Part shown: one piece after another, positions 11,601-24,196 of the stretch
How positions within the stretch are numbered: the first letter of the stretch is position 1
Layout: the number at the start of each line of letters is the position of its first letter
The notes under the pieces: model-generated
Told to the model about the DNA's origin: nothing
Seen by the model: only the letters and a program-made list of their open reading frames with translations
The model's database searches: none
Source: Lucifuga dentata
Lineage: Eukaryota > Chordata > Actinopteri > Ophidiiformes > Bythitidae
NCBI GenBank assembly: GCA_014773175.1
Contig: VXCM01002100.1
Span: forward strand, 3,038-67,037
Direction: 5' to 3'
DNA: 64,000 bases
Position numbers and translations under genes: made by a program

Positions 11601-13435
11601 TGATTGTGACACTGTTAAACTAGACAGAACTGAATAGGGCTTTTTTCTTTTTTAATGGAATCTGTGTTTTATTTCTAGACCACAGGAGTTCCCATTCGTG
11701 CCTGTAAGAGAGCCCAGCTCAATATCATTCTGAAGAGAGTCCAAGGTTTCCCGTGAGTTAAAGTTTATTGAACTCTGACCCACATGTCTGTCACCACACT
11801 CTGTTCTGTTCGTCCCTCGGCCACATGTTGAGCCAGCTGGCCTTGCTGACCTCTCCATCTTTCTTTTTCCCCTACAGCCAAACCAAGCACATCAATGAGA
11901 CCATTTTCCCCATCATGTACGTCAACGAGGTGAGAATCCCCTTAGAGCAATATGACGCAAACCAGTTCTGACGCCTCGCATCCATTTGAAGGTGTAATCC
12001 TAAGTGAACAGCAAATCAATACATCATCTCTCTTAACCCCAGACGGCGACTATTGATGATGACTCAGCATCCCAGATGAGGACACTGCTCTTAATTGTGA
12101 CACTTGTGTCAAATTTCCCCTTGCTGATTGTGGGTATGGGCCTCATCCTGCTGCTGGTTCTCGTTGTGCTGTTCTGCCGAAACCGCCAGAAGAAGGTAAG
12201 AGCTCACTTTGGCTCTAGAGTCACCTCTAGAAGAACCCTAAACAGTAGAATTAATCCACAGTTACCCTAATGTGAAAGGTTGCAGTGTGCACTACCCACT
12301 TACACGATCTCACAGATTTCCATGGGTTTTAGATCGATAAGAGATTTAATACATTGTAACAATAACAAGAATAGTTTTTGAGGATTTCCCTAGAGTTTTG
12401 CATGGACAACAGTTCCTGCATCAAACTTGCTGAGGTTACCCTCGTTTCAGGGTAACCCTAAGCTATTTGCATGTTAACTAACAAAATGCATGATTCTGCA
12501 TGTTTAAGGCAGCATAAGCAGTTTTAAAATTTCTGATCAAATGGTATTCTTACTGAACATGTTTATAGTTTTTGCCTTCAGGAAGGAGGGGTTCATAGTT
12601 CAGCTATTTTCAGCTTGTGAGCTATGTTAGGACACATCAATACAAAAGTGCATTGCACCATGATTGTCCCAAGAATGATGTATTCTGTAATCCTGGTGAA
12701 TGGCCTCACTGCCCTAGATTACTGTTGTGGAGGTCATTCATAGTCACAGAAATCTGCAACATGTAACCACACTTTTATAAGAGCTAGATCCAGTTTAGCA
12801 GCAAGAGATAAGCAAGAGACATAATTGCAATGTAAGGAATTATTGTATTAACCATGTCTAATTTTAATTTTCTGTAACCCCCTTTTTTTCCTTTCTGTTT
12901 TAGAATGAAGTAAAACGTATTGATTTTACTGAAGCTTTTCGTTCTTTTCCTGTAAGTCTTCATTTTTGCCTTGTTTGCTGTTCTCCTTTAATTTGTTATC
13001 CATCTCTGCTTATTATATCACTTTTAATTATCTTTATGGGACATAATTTATTTTACTTTTCACCTCATTAATGTTATTGGTTGCTTTACTTTTAAGTTGG
13101 TGAAGTTAATATTGTTTGTGGTGGTTTTGTTTCATCTGGTCCATATTTAGACATTTGTGGTTTACGTTGAAAACGTCAGTCAAACGGTGTTTACGAAGCG
13201 TTTCCATTTTAACATCGGTGTATGTGTGCTTATGTTGGGCCTTTTACCACTCCTGTCATTTTTGGTAACATCCTTTTTCTTGCTGACTGTTCTCATCCAG
13301 ACGGCAAAGGATGAAACAGCCTACACTCAGGTCAGCGACAAACCGTCAGATGAGCCATCAGAAAACCAGAGCAGCCAGCCAATGAGGAACGGTTCCTACA
13401 TCGCCATGTCTTCAGTGGAGGCCCAGAAGTGTTGA
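2640..13435 (+). CDS. scarb2: Lysosome membrane protein 2 (LIMP-2/scavenger receptor class B member 2)
   Basis: CD36-family two-pass membrane receptor of late endosomes and lysosomes; human LIMP-2 carries glucocerebrosidase to lysosomes. Coding exons: 2640-2762, 7231-7388, 7936-8083, 8770-8964, 9448-9539, 9895-10014, 10396-10574, 11260-11378, 11679-11752, 11878-11929, 12043-12195, 12904-12951, 13301-13435. All junctions are GT-AG and in phase, giving 531 residues (515 without the 48-nt exon 12; human has 478). The start ATG has A at -3. An N-terminal membrane anchor lies at about 9-31 and a second at about 435-464. The ectodomain contains MINGTDG, GVLKVSVC and APIVVSFPHFYQAD, strongly LIMP-2-like, plus eight N-glycosylation sequons. 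The cysteines matching the human disulfides (LCRS, FCVPAGDC, SVC) are all present. The segment RTVHEVLWGFKDPLL is nearer CD36/SR-BI than human LIMP-2. The cytosolic tail lacks a dileucine signal. Confidence 0.93.
4186..4385. mobile_element. Possible short MITE with CAGTGG ends
   Basis: Starts CAGTGGCGTGTCTAGA, a start seen in common fish DNA-transposon derivatives, and ends ATATCCACTG. The inverted ends match over only 6 bp and no target duplication is evident. It lies in scarb2 intron 1. Confidence 0.35.
7587..7622. repeat. Perfect 16-bp inverted repeat, 4-nt loop (scarb2 intron 2)
   Basis: Arms 7587-7602 (TTTTTAAAGGTGACCC) and 7607-7622 are exact reverse complements around GCCT. The outer TTTAAAGG motif resembles the tips of the TTAA-flanked MITE family found elsewhere in this window, so it could be a fold-back remnant of such an element. 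Confidence 0.7.
8406..8536. repeat. Imperfect tandem duplication, two units of about 65 bp
   Basis: Units 8406-8470 and 8471-8536 share ATATCTCT, GGAACATTCCCATCAGAA and AAGAACATTGTT with a few changes. They lie in scarb2 intron 3. No coding or RNA signal is seen. Confidence 0.65.
12904..12951 (+). CDS. scarb2: scarb2 cassette exon 12 (16 residues)
   Basis: A 48-nt exon with a good acceptor (pyrimidine-rich, TTTTAG) and a consensus donor (GTAAGT). It adds NEVKRIDFTEAFRSFP to the cytosolic tail directly after the basic stop-transfer residues RNRQKK. Exons 11 and 13 are both phase 0, so it can be included or skipped without changing frame. It is probably an optional tail segment. Confidence 0.6.
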
Positions 13436-14860
13436 TTAGGGCTGACCTTAGTCTGGAGCTCAGGAAGAGGGCTGAAGGAGCAGCACAGGGGTGTTACAGT
13501 ACCTGGAGTGGGGATTTATACTGTGGGGTCATTTTCACTTTTTTGGGGGGATAGGGAATGGGTGGGATCCAACCCCTGTAGATGTTTTGTCAACAAAGAC
13601 ATTGCTCCTCTCGCTGAACCCTCTCATGACTGTCTGGCCTCCTCTACCCTACCTGCTGAGCATGGCCCTTACTGCCTGCCATACTGCAACTCAACAGACT
13701 CCTCCATACTATTTCTTCTTTCTATCCTGGTTGGCCCAGAATGGGAGAAGACAACTGGTTGGGCCTGACCAGGTCAAGCCTTTTTCTTATAAACCTTCTG
13801 TACTCCTGGAAATGGTAGCTTAGGTGGTGTAGTCGCTCCTGGACGCATGATCCTCTGAACCGACTCTGCCAAACAATAGGGATCAGAGAGTGTTGACAGT
13901 TAGTATTCACCTGAACAACAGCGGGCGTTGTTCAGTCGTATTCTTGCTCGTTTCTCTCCATCAGTGTTGTATGAGGGTAACCTACACACTACGCCAACAG
14001 ATTAAAAACAAAAAACCTCTGTAACCTGAATTCTTGAGGATAAATACTCCCTCCTCCTCATTGCTGGGCTCAGATGATAAAATGGTTTTTGTTAACAAAA
14101 CTGTGTTTAATCATATCCTTTTGTTTAAAAAAAAAAAAAAAAAAAAGAAAGAAGAAAAAGTGAAAACAGACTGAGCCAAAACATTTATAGCATTTTGCCT
14201 TTTTCCTGAGATGAATTGGTGCACCCACACTTGCTGCACTTGTTGTCCCAGTATCAGTTCATCAAAGTGTGAGTGCACATTTGTCTTACACTTCCGTGTC
14301 CTACTTTGATGGACAATGGGAAACTTTTTCACGATGCGGGCACAGTGTAGTTTGACACCTGAAATACTTGTGATTTTGAGCCCCCTCTCCCTCTGTCACG
14401 TCCTTTTTTCAGAACACTAGTTTAAAGATAAACAGATCTAGAGGCCATAGCTACACAATGTCCTCATTAGTTAAGGCAATGGCTAAATCAGCTATGAAAT
14501 AATTAGAATTGCCAATCGCAGCTTGATGTAGTTGCATGTTTAGGCTTCATCACACATTCAAAATGCTAGGTAATAAGAACACCTACAGAGCTTACAAGGG
14601 AGACTTGAACCCACTTTCTGCCTTATGATGGTTCAGTTTTCTCTCTCTGTTCATTGTTGCGATAAGATGGAAATTGTTTTCATTATTGTTCTTGTTTAAA
14701 GGGGGAAATGTTGAGATACCTCTGATCTAATCCAGCAAGCAGTCCTCCGCGTTGTACTGAAATACGTATAACTCAGATCTGTGATCCATCTGTCATGCAC
14801 GTGTACATTACTTAGAAAAGCACAATTTGGATTGCTAAAACCAGTCCACAAACAAGACTA

Positions 14861-14993
14861 CCAGGTTTTTTTTTTTTATTCTATACAGCTGAACTGTTAG
14901 ACACTTGCAAGTGCTGGAACTATTAANCCAGGTTTTTTTTTTTTATTCTATACAGCTGAACTGTTAGACACTTGCAAGTGCTGGAACTATTAA
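14861..14993. repeat. Exact 66-bp direct duplication around a single N (assembly artefact)
   Basis: 14861-14926 and 14928-14993 are identical and separated by one N at 14927. This is the pattern expected when two contig ends that overlap are joined without merging. It lies in the scarb2 3' UTR. Confidence 0.85.
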
Positions 14994-17192
14994 AAGTGGA
15001 ATTGTTAGGCTTAAACTGTGGAGGGAGTCGTGTGCATCACTCTCGGCACACAATGCCTAGCGGTCATTAAGTTTGCCAAGGAGCTGTAGGCACTCAGGCA
15101 AACACAGCACTTGAATCACTGTATGTCTTACGTTTCATATTGTGTTTCATTTTTCTCTGTCTGCCACACTTGTCATTGCCGAAGCCATTGGCAAGTGCCA
15201 ATGCAAAGTGAACTACGGCCATAATACTGTCAACTTAGAAAATTCCCTGCACTTTGCTTGGAAATTTTGCCCTGTGTGTATTCATTGTATTTTTGTCCTG
15301 GTCATTTCAATGCACGCGGTCCTAGAGTATCTTTCAATGGCTTATCCTGGCTAGTATTGGCTGTGAAGGGTGTTGTTATAGATGGCATCCATGCCGGTGT
15401 TACTTGCATTTCAGCACATGGAGTGTCTTCTTTTGATATATTTTATATGTGTTATTGCTGCTAATGATTGCCATAACCTATGGACTTGTATTTACCACGC
15501 TGTGCTCAGTTGCCTGCAGAGGCTATCTGTGCGGTCGACCCTTTGACACCTGGAAATATCTGAGCACGAAGATACAAACCCCAAAGCTTGCTGCCATTTA
15601 TCTGAGTTAGCAGTGAAGTTATCGCTAGTTACACTTTTGTAATTCCAAGTTATCACACTTAACCGCTCGTTCATTTCTTAGTGGATGATCCGATCATATC
15701 TTTTTGAGTTTTATGATAGGTTTAGTGAACTGCACAGGTTTCTGAAGGTGCGCTGATGGTGACAAAAGTAGCCATTTTAGCATTTCTGTTGTTGTCTGTC
15801 AGGTAAAGGATTCTGGGTATATTCAGTATGACATAGTGGCAGTGTTGAGTTGTTTAGGATAGCATGCTTAACTGATGGCCTTTAATCCCACTGATCTCCA
15901 TGCAACCACAGCCTTGTGCAAACTGCTGCACTGATATGAAACCTGTATCATCATTAACCACTTTAAATCTTGACTTGAATCTTAAAGACCTTAAACAATA
16001 GAACTGTGTGTGTTGCTTATACAGCCTCTGTTTAAACACGCACCTGAGCCGTCACTCTGCTGTCTGACTCCTACTACACTGACCTTTAGCCCAATTGTTG
16101 CAGCCCATTGGCTCATCCTTGCTTGACCAAAGATAACCCGTATAGATCTGCTCCAGCACTGTGTTTACTGTCCTCTGTGATAACGGCCGTGCCACAAACC
16201 TCCGTCGCCTACCTTATGAAACGTGCCACCACCCAAGTGAAGTATTGTGCGAGTGTGAACATGTGTATGTGCCTTTACCATCGAGGCAAAAAGGTTTTCA
16301 CGTTTGGTAGTTTGAGTTTTGATGGGTATTGTTTTTTTTCCACCCAGTGCTAGAGCATTCAAAACTAATCAACGCTCTCTGTGAGCAGAAAAATTCAGTA
16401 TTATGTATTGACAAAGCAATACAGAGTTGTATAAAACAAATTTTGAATGTTTTGTAAAGGACCACACAATATTTATTTGTTGTATCTTTTTCCTGGATTT
16501 GTTAATTTTGTTACTTTCACTTGTGTGGGCTCGTTTCCTTTCTGTTTTGTATGGTTTAGACATTTTGTGATATTTAGCCAGAATCAAAGCACATTTCATT
16601 TTGTTTTTTCCATTTCATTTCATTTTTTTCCCCCATATTTGAAGTATAAAAAAAGATGGACCAGTATCTCGCATTGTTTAGTTTCAGAGCCCTTTAAGAT
16701 GTCTGTAAGAGTTTATAGTATATGGATGGTTGGAGATTGCGTATTTGTTGGATGAGTTTGTGAACTTGTGTGAGTAAACCTAGTTTTGTGGAGCCAGTAC
16801 ACTGTTTCTTTCAAACTGGAGTGATTTTCTGGAAGGCTGATAATCTTGGTGAGTGTGTGAGTGATTGCCTTGGTGCCACCTTTGCCATAAGGGAGGCTTA
16901 CATGCAGTCTGACCCATCCAGATGAATGAAGCCCTCCTTCAGGGATGAGCACTAGTGCCATACCATCCTTTGACTTCCTTAATTCCCTCTTCAGTGTAAC
17001 AAGCCGCATCTCCCTATCATATGTTGTGTCACTAACAAGAGATACTAATTTGTTTTGCTGCTGAAAATGACAATCCCTTTGTCATTAGGTGCAAAATGAT
17101 TTCAAAGTAATATCCATTTTTAGTTTTGATAATTTACACTGCACAGATGTTTCTACAGTGCTTTTGTAAACATTTCTAGTGTATTTGCAAAA

Positions 17193-17198
17193 AATAAA
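17193..17198 (+). promoter_or_regulatory. scarb2: Polyadenylation signal AATAAA, probable scarb2 3' end
   Basis: Canonical AATAAA with GT-rich sequence about 25 nt downstream (TGTGGTGTC). From the stop codon at 13435 this gives a 3' UTR of about 3.8 kb without a competing gene. The segment includes an assembly duplication at 14861-14993. That this is the main 3' end is inference. Confidence 0.5.
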
Positions 17199-17220
17199 GT
17201 TGCAATAAGTGCAAAGTCTT

Positions 17221-19652
17221 CATGTGGTGTCTCATGTATTTTTATAACTGCCTGCCTTATGGGTTGATATTGATGCTAGATGAAGAAATTAACTCGAGGG
17301 GCACTCAGACTGCATACCTATATGATGGCATGTTAAGGCCATAGTGGGGTGGGGCAGTAATATTCTGAGAAAGAAAAGCTCAGAAATTTGTGATGGGGAA
17401 AAAAAACACAAATTTGTGAGGAAAAAAACTGAAAATTTGCTTTTCTTTCCCCCTCTCTTTTTCCCCATCTAATGTGGCTCTGATATGCTGTCATAAGGCA
17501 AGAAATAAAAAAAAAGTATCTTAGGCCACTGACTAGGGCTTTGAACCCAGGACTACTGTGAGGCAACACGACATCACCATGCCCTAAAAAGTAGAAATGA
17601 TAATAATAAAATTATTTGCCATAAAAAACTGTAGTTTTTAAGTCTATCTTTTTTTTTTTTTTTTNTTAATTTTTTTTTTTTTTAATTTTAAATATTTTTT
17701 TTAAATTTTAACTTATTTTTTATTTTAAAATTTTATGGGTTATTTTGTTGGCCATGAGCTTTTGTCCTTTGAGCTATTTACATTGTTTTAAATACAAACT
17801 GCTGTAAAGTTTTTGGAAATCTAAACAGTCTCAAAGGTCAGGCTCATTTTGTCATTTCCTTTTCTATTAAAGTGGTGTTATATTTCAGTATATGTTTTTT
17901 AAACAATACTAAAATGATGGAAAAAGCTCTGTAAAAATTAACTTTTGACATTTTTCCACCAAAATTCCTCAAAATGATCCCAAACATTTTGAATAATCCT
18001 GCTAACAAATAAACAGATGCAGGTGCAAACATACAGAAGTGAAAAAAATCATACCTCCAGCAATAGATTTCCTTAATTTGGAGGAGTCTGATCTGTAAAG
18101 CTAGTCACTGCAATAATTTGTATTCTAAATATTTTCTAAAAGTCTGATAAAATATATTGTTAGTGCCCTCAAGTATCAACATCTACAACAAAATAAAAAC
18201 ATTGCTAATGCCTGACAGTTTATGTATATTTGTGGATTGGAGGAGAAAGTCAAATCATCCTGATTAAGCATTTACTAACAGGCCTTAACAGCTGTTTATA
18301 TTCTGTCCAATAAAGGCTATTTTGCTTCTTTTTAATAAGGCCCAACATCTTTTCAGTGCTTTTCTTTTTTCCAAAGGCTTCTTTACAGACTCACCACAAA
18401 CAAATATCCAGTTATCACTGACAAATCCATTATCAAACAACAGATGCCAAAATGTAATGCTGACGTGGCCTCAGTCGACCACAATGCAATGCAGCTACAG
18501 GATGTGTTGAAAAAGGGCTGCAAGTCCTGTCAACTGGAAAACCCTGCTTATCTTGATCTCACTGTTATCATTATCCTCTTTAATTATTGCAAGAGGTGTC
18601 AAGTATCTTAAATGTATTTACCCAAATAATTTGTTAGCTGATACTTGTACTTGATACTAGTTTGTAATTACTGGTTGTTCTGCGGGTTCCACTTTACACT
18701 TGAGCACAGAAATGCTGATGAAACAATTATATAAACCTGATGTTCACTTCCCAACCAAATTTTATCTCCTAAAGATGCCAAAACCAGATTTAAGGGTCAA
18801 CTACAAAGCTAAAATAAATACCAAATTGAAAGCAAAGATAACAGAAGAACTTCTGTTACCCAAGGGTGTCAAATCACAGAATTCTTTTATTAAAATAAGG
18901 CTAAAATTATTAAAATGCAGCTAACTTGTTAAAATAAGCTAAAAAAAAATTATGGCTGTGTATCGTTTTTATTAACAATAAACAATATTATCAAATACTG
19001 CAAAGTCACCTGATGAAGTTCTGAATTTATGATGAAGTTAGTGAAACCAAAAAGACAAACTTGAGCCTGATTATTCTAAGTTACTGACACCAGAAGATAC
19101 TGCAGGTTCAGATGTAAAGAAAGAAAAAAAGAAAGCATCTAAACTCTTAATCGTTGCCTTCTCACAAACAGTAAAAGAAAAAGAAACAATATTGTTTCAG
19201 CTGGATGGCAAAATGCATTTTTGAAACTATTAAGAGAGTTTGGGAAAAGGAAAGAATTTGAGATTGTACATGTAACCTTTCAACTGACCTAAAAGCAGGA
19301 AATTCCTCAAAACTCAGGATATGAGGGTTTTCCAAAGGAATTTTCATTACTGCCGAATAACTGAGACCATGCTTTGATATTTCAGCTCATTTAAAAACAT
19401 GTTTACTGAAATAGACCTTTGAATGGATTATTACTTGTAAGGCAGTATTTCCCATTATTACTACTTTAATGACAGTAAAGCATCCTAGTACTTCTTCCAC
19501 CACTGATTTCCTACATGTAAAAACCTGCAGCAATGCAACAAGTGCAGGCAGTTTCTGCTGTGTTGGCAAAAAAAATATAAGCTCAGGGTTTGTAAACTTT
19601 TCTAATGTCTAATGCCAGCACACATCACACACACACGCATGCACGCACGCAT

Positions 19653-19683
<31 letters not shown>

Positions 19684-22600
19684 CACACGCACACACGCAC
19701 ACACACGCACACACACACCCAAGCAGAAAGCAGAGATGTGTCTAACCCTGAAGGTTCCTGTGTTTGGCTGTCAAACTTGGAAACTGCTATGAAAGGACTA
19801 ATTTATGCATTTTATATCAATAATTAGTTTCCCATGTTCAGCAATGCACTGTGGGACATTAAAGCTAGCCTTTAGCTTGATTTGTCACCCGTAAACACAC
19901 TGTTTCTTGTCATACTTGAACATACATTTTATGGTGCCCTGTATCACTCCTGCCTTATCTGCTTCATCTTTTAAATCCAGCTCTTATTCCATGTCAAAAT
20001 AATGCTCACAGCTCTGTCCTTTCATGAACTTGTTTGTCCAAGATGAAACATACAAGCAGACCACCTACTTTCCCTATTATCTGCCATTACGTTGTTGTTG
20101 CGTATTCAGCTTTGACAAAAGATTTCTGCAGCTGGTGTGTATGTGTCGGTGCTGCACGTGTGCTCACCAGGAAATTGCTGAAAGGTCATCAGGTGGGAAA
20201 ATTTGAATGTGGCGGTTGAAATAAAACAGACGCTTCAGGAAAAGAAGAAATAACAACAGCTTGTTTGATCAGCCAAAAGACAACTTAAAGGAACAATGAC
20301 ACTGACCTATACAAATAATACAAATGATTCTATTTTCAGGCTCAGGTGCTACATGCCGCCACGTCATCTGCCACACGTCTCAGCCTGTAACTTTATTCAT
20401 GAGGGCTGATAGGTTCTGATGGAATGATATGACTTAAAGATGTTGCAGTTCTTCATTTTTCAACTTAATCTTCCAGCTTGAGATATTTATGCCAGTGATG
20501 CTGGAATGATTTTTATCCCAGTTTTATCGTCCTTTTCTTGGCTGTGCATATAAAACCCTCCTCCATAGCTGATATGAGAATATCATCTGAGGCCAAACAG
20601 CTATTTTTCATGCATTTTTCATGTCTGGGAAGAGATGAATGTCTGAGGGGGCAAATCAGGTGATCAGGTACTGCCTTGCCTTCTGTTATTGTTGCTGGAA
20701 GCCTCGGGGGATGACACAGCATAAACTCTTCTGAGTGCTCCGTCATACATACCTGCCCTTGAGATCCCTTTCAAGATCTGCAGGTGTTAGCATGTTTGCT
20801 CCTTTGCATTGCTCTGCCCACCTTTACACTGAAGGTTCTCTGTTTTTAACCCAAACCTTATTAAAGGTTGTTTCTTGTCATAACACAATTTCACTTTTTT
20901 CACAGTTGAGCATTTGTAACACTCTGTGGAAGCATTAATGGAATTAAACACATGGGAAGTGTAATGGAGCAGTCATTGTGGTCTTCAGGATCAATCAAAA
21001 AGAGGATGTTCACACATTTGCTGCAGATATATTTATGTGTTCTGCTTAAAAGAAGGTCGCTGAAACTGAAATGTTCCACTAAAAATCTCACAAATCATTT
21101 TTTGTATGCAGGAAACTGCAAAATAACATTAGTGCAAGCTGATAGAAAGCAGACTGTTCATGAAAAACTTGGAAAGACAAGTCTGATCCTGTGAGCTTCC
21201 ATTTTTAGAACTTGATCATGATTTTTGAACTATTGCCCTGAGTCAGAAAATAGTGACATATCCTTCGTATCCTGCTTTTTCTCATCCATCACTCTTGTTC
21301 ATTTTTCAAGTCTATACCTTTATTAAAAAGTAAACACATCATTAACATTTCCACTCCCACAAACAGTTTGGTGGATCGGTCACCAAAACCTCATGTTATG
21401 TGGCCATAGCTACCATTGAGGACACTGAGGTCATGCCCTTGGTGTTTTCTCTCTTTATGTTCTGGGCTTTAATCAACCTGACATACACTGTACAGGTTAT
21501 AATTTGTTTATTTAGTGCATATAAAAATGATCAACTACTTTACCCACAACCGTTCTACCTGTGCATTGTTCTATCTACATCAGGCTTTAGAGCTTCCTTA
21601 TTTTTGTTCAGTTTCCAGTGATCCTGAAGAGGATAAATTGTGACTTACAGAACATATAGATTGATACATTTGTCTAAGACAATGTAATATTAGTGTTCAG
21701 TGAGTGTGTTCTAAAGGCATTCTGGGAAAACTCAAGTACTTGAAGAGGAAGCTAATGTCAGGGAAAAGTGGTTCCACCTAAACAAATAGCACTTTACAAC
21801 ACGCCCAATTGCTAAAACACACTGAACACCATGTAGAGATGTTATCTGACGGCACAAGAGTATCTAAAGGCTTCCATGCCGGTTAAAAACTGTCCCTACA
21901 GCTAAGACTGGCCATGTCGTCAGGCGTGATCAGTGCTGTTCCAGTTGAGTAAGAATCTTTCATTCAAATGTCTCCATAAAGGCAGACTTCCAGCTAAGAC
22001 TATAAGACCACCTGCAGACGGTGAACAATAGATTCCCCCCAATACACTGGAAAACTGGGTCTAACAACCATCTCCTTTGTCCTGCTCATCACCACCACGT
22101 GAGTTTTTGTGGGGGTGGTGGCAGCAGAATGCCAGAGGGCAAGCTGTAACACGTCGCCTCCATCTCTGAGGAAGCACCCTTTTTTCACATGCTCTCACGA
22201 GATGGACAGAACGCCAGAGTTTTTAACATCATTTTAAGAGGCTTGAACAAAGCTTGTGTGATATTGTTGGTAAATTTAATCTTCAATAGCAATACAATTT
22301 CATCTTCAATAGCCAGTTTGATGTAGAAACTGAGTACTTATTTTCTTGCTCAACCAAACCTTTATGTTAAAAAGAAGGTTGTTAAATGGAGTGGCTGGTA
22401 AATAGATAGGCATTAAGTTAATATTGGATGTTATGCCGATGGCATTCTTTTAGGTTTTATTGTGGAATTGATTAGTTTTAAAGGATTTGGATGCCTTTCT
22501 TTGAATATGATGGATGTGGTAAAGGCTGTTTTTTTTTCTAGCGGAACAGTTTATTAACAGTTTACTTTATTTCTTGTTTTACATAGAAACTCTGAATCAT

Positions 22601-23064
22601 GAAAATACCGACAACTGTCAGATAAATGTAGTAAAGTAAAGAGTTTTCTTTGATTTGTAGTAAACTCTCCCAAAGCAGCAATGCCAATGTGCCGAAATTG
22701 CACTAAATTATAGTACTTGAGTAAATGCATTTAGTTTCTTCCCAAATCTGCTCTGTAGAAACAGAGACTCGTTGGACAAACCTTCCTCTCCCAGGTTTGT
22801 GCAATAAGAATAAAAGCTCATTTGAATAAACATATCTGGGCATGTTTTAATGCCTACTCACTTCAAAGACATATCTCATAGAAACATGTATACAGTGCAG
22901 TGAAAAACCCAGGACTATTAACTATCGCTGCATCTCAAATTGAGAGTGTAGTCCCTTTTCAAATTCCCTGTAGGCTATGTGTGTTTATTCTTTCATTATC
23001 TGGTGATAATTTATAGTCATCGGTCTTAAGAATAAAGTCCTCTCTTTTGAAAGTGCAGCAAATA
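17221..23064. other. Intergenic interval between convergent scarb2 and ppef2
   Basis: AT-rich sequence with no exon that I can tie to a protein family. It contains a T-run with a single N at 17665, a CA/CG microsatellite at 19626-19718 and scattered short open frames without domains. The frames at 18700-18924 and 21400-21621 were examined and look like chance. Confidence 0.6.
19626..19718. repeat. (CA)/(GCAC)n microsatellite
   Basis: Alternating ACAC and GCAC units over about 90 bp, which creates a spurious His/Thr/Ala open frame. Confidence 0.95.
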
Positions 23065-23070
23065 TTTATT
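23065..23070 (-). promoter_or_regulatory. ppef2: Candidate ppef2 polyadenylation signal
   Basis: AATAAA on the minus strand (TTTATT on plus), 1.1 kb past the ppef2 stop codon. It is the first canonical hexamer I find downstream, but variant hexamers closer in cannot be excluded. Confidence 0.35.
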
Positions 23071-24196
23071 TTTCTCTGTCCATAAATCAAAACAAAGGTA
23101 ATAAGCCAGGCTCCTGACTGACTCTACACTATGACAAGGGGTACAAATGGTCTTTTGTGCCCCCTGGTGGCCACTTGTCTGCCTTAGCCATCAAGCACCA
23201 TAACCTGATTAGAGCATTGGTACTAAGTTTAAAAAGTTTTTTGATCTCCAGATCACAATCCTTCACCATCAAGCACATGCCTCAAAGATGGACAGAGACA
23301 CAGACCCACCTGCACACACACACTTTATATTAAATTATGTGCAGATAATTTACATATAATATTTACACTGAATAATTTCTTAATGTCACCTGCAGTTGTG
23401 CTTAACAACATTCAGTCAACATGGGAACATACTGAGGCTTCACATAACATAATTCAAAACTATATTATTTCTACATACAACACATGTGCAGCAACTGGTT
23501 TGTGGTAACTGGTTTGTGGCAACAACTTGGAGGCAGTTACGTGTCCTGAAACTTGATAAAGTAAAAGCTTGCTTTCTCAGTTCTGATCAAGCTGGAGGTT
23601 TCTATTCCAACTGAGATGAGAAGAGACTCCAGCATACTGCTGGCACTGATCCAAACTATTTCAGTGCATAACCATTAGAAACTAAAGTCTGTCCTACTGC
23701 TAAGGCACCAGCAACATTCAGGTTGCAACCAGTTACTGCATGGCTGTAGAGCTGCACAATTTACTGTATCATACAGGGTGTTTTTTGGTTTCTGGTCAAG
23801 TCTTTCCTGTAATTCAAAGCATTTGCTTTTGTTGGAAATAGTTATTCATGTCAATATAAAATACAAAAAGGGCATCCAAATGTTTTTAATAATGAGGAGA
23901 AAAATCCTTCTTCATGGTCTTCTACTTGTATCTGGGTCCCACTATCTCAGCGAATAAAACTGCTTTCCGCTTTGAAATGTAAAACAAACATTTGCTGTCA
24001 AACACCCTGAACTCCGACCTTTCCTAATCCCATGTGATCCACTTTGCTGTTGCTCAGCAGCATCCTACATCTCTTAACATGCGTCATTGAAGCAGCTTGT
24101 GTTTGCTGTTATCTCCCTCCCCTCTGCCACCTGGCTGGTGAGGAGTAAGAAGTCTCTCTCTGTTTTCAGCGAGCTGTTGCCACATTGAGCTCTTGC

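Noticed and set aside
16447..16755. 102-residue Phe-rich open frame
   Set aside because: Composition reflects T-rich 3' UTR sequence of scarb2; no similarity to any family I know.
18700..18924. 74-residue Lys/Leu-rich open frame between scarb2 and ppef2
   Set aside because: AT-rich chance frame, no splice sites or domain.
19612..19827. His/Thr/Ala repeat protein
   Set aside because: Product of the CA/GCAC microsatellite.
21400..21621. Hydrophobic 73-residue frame
   Set aside because: Could pass for a membrane peptide but has no Kozak support, no family match and lies in plain intergenic DNA.
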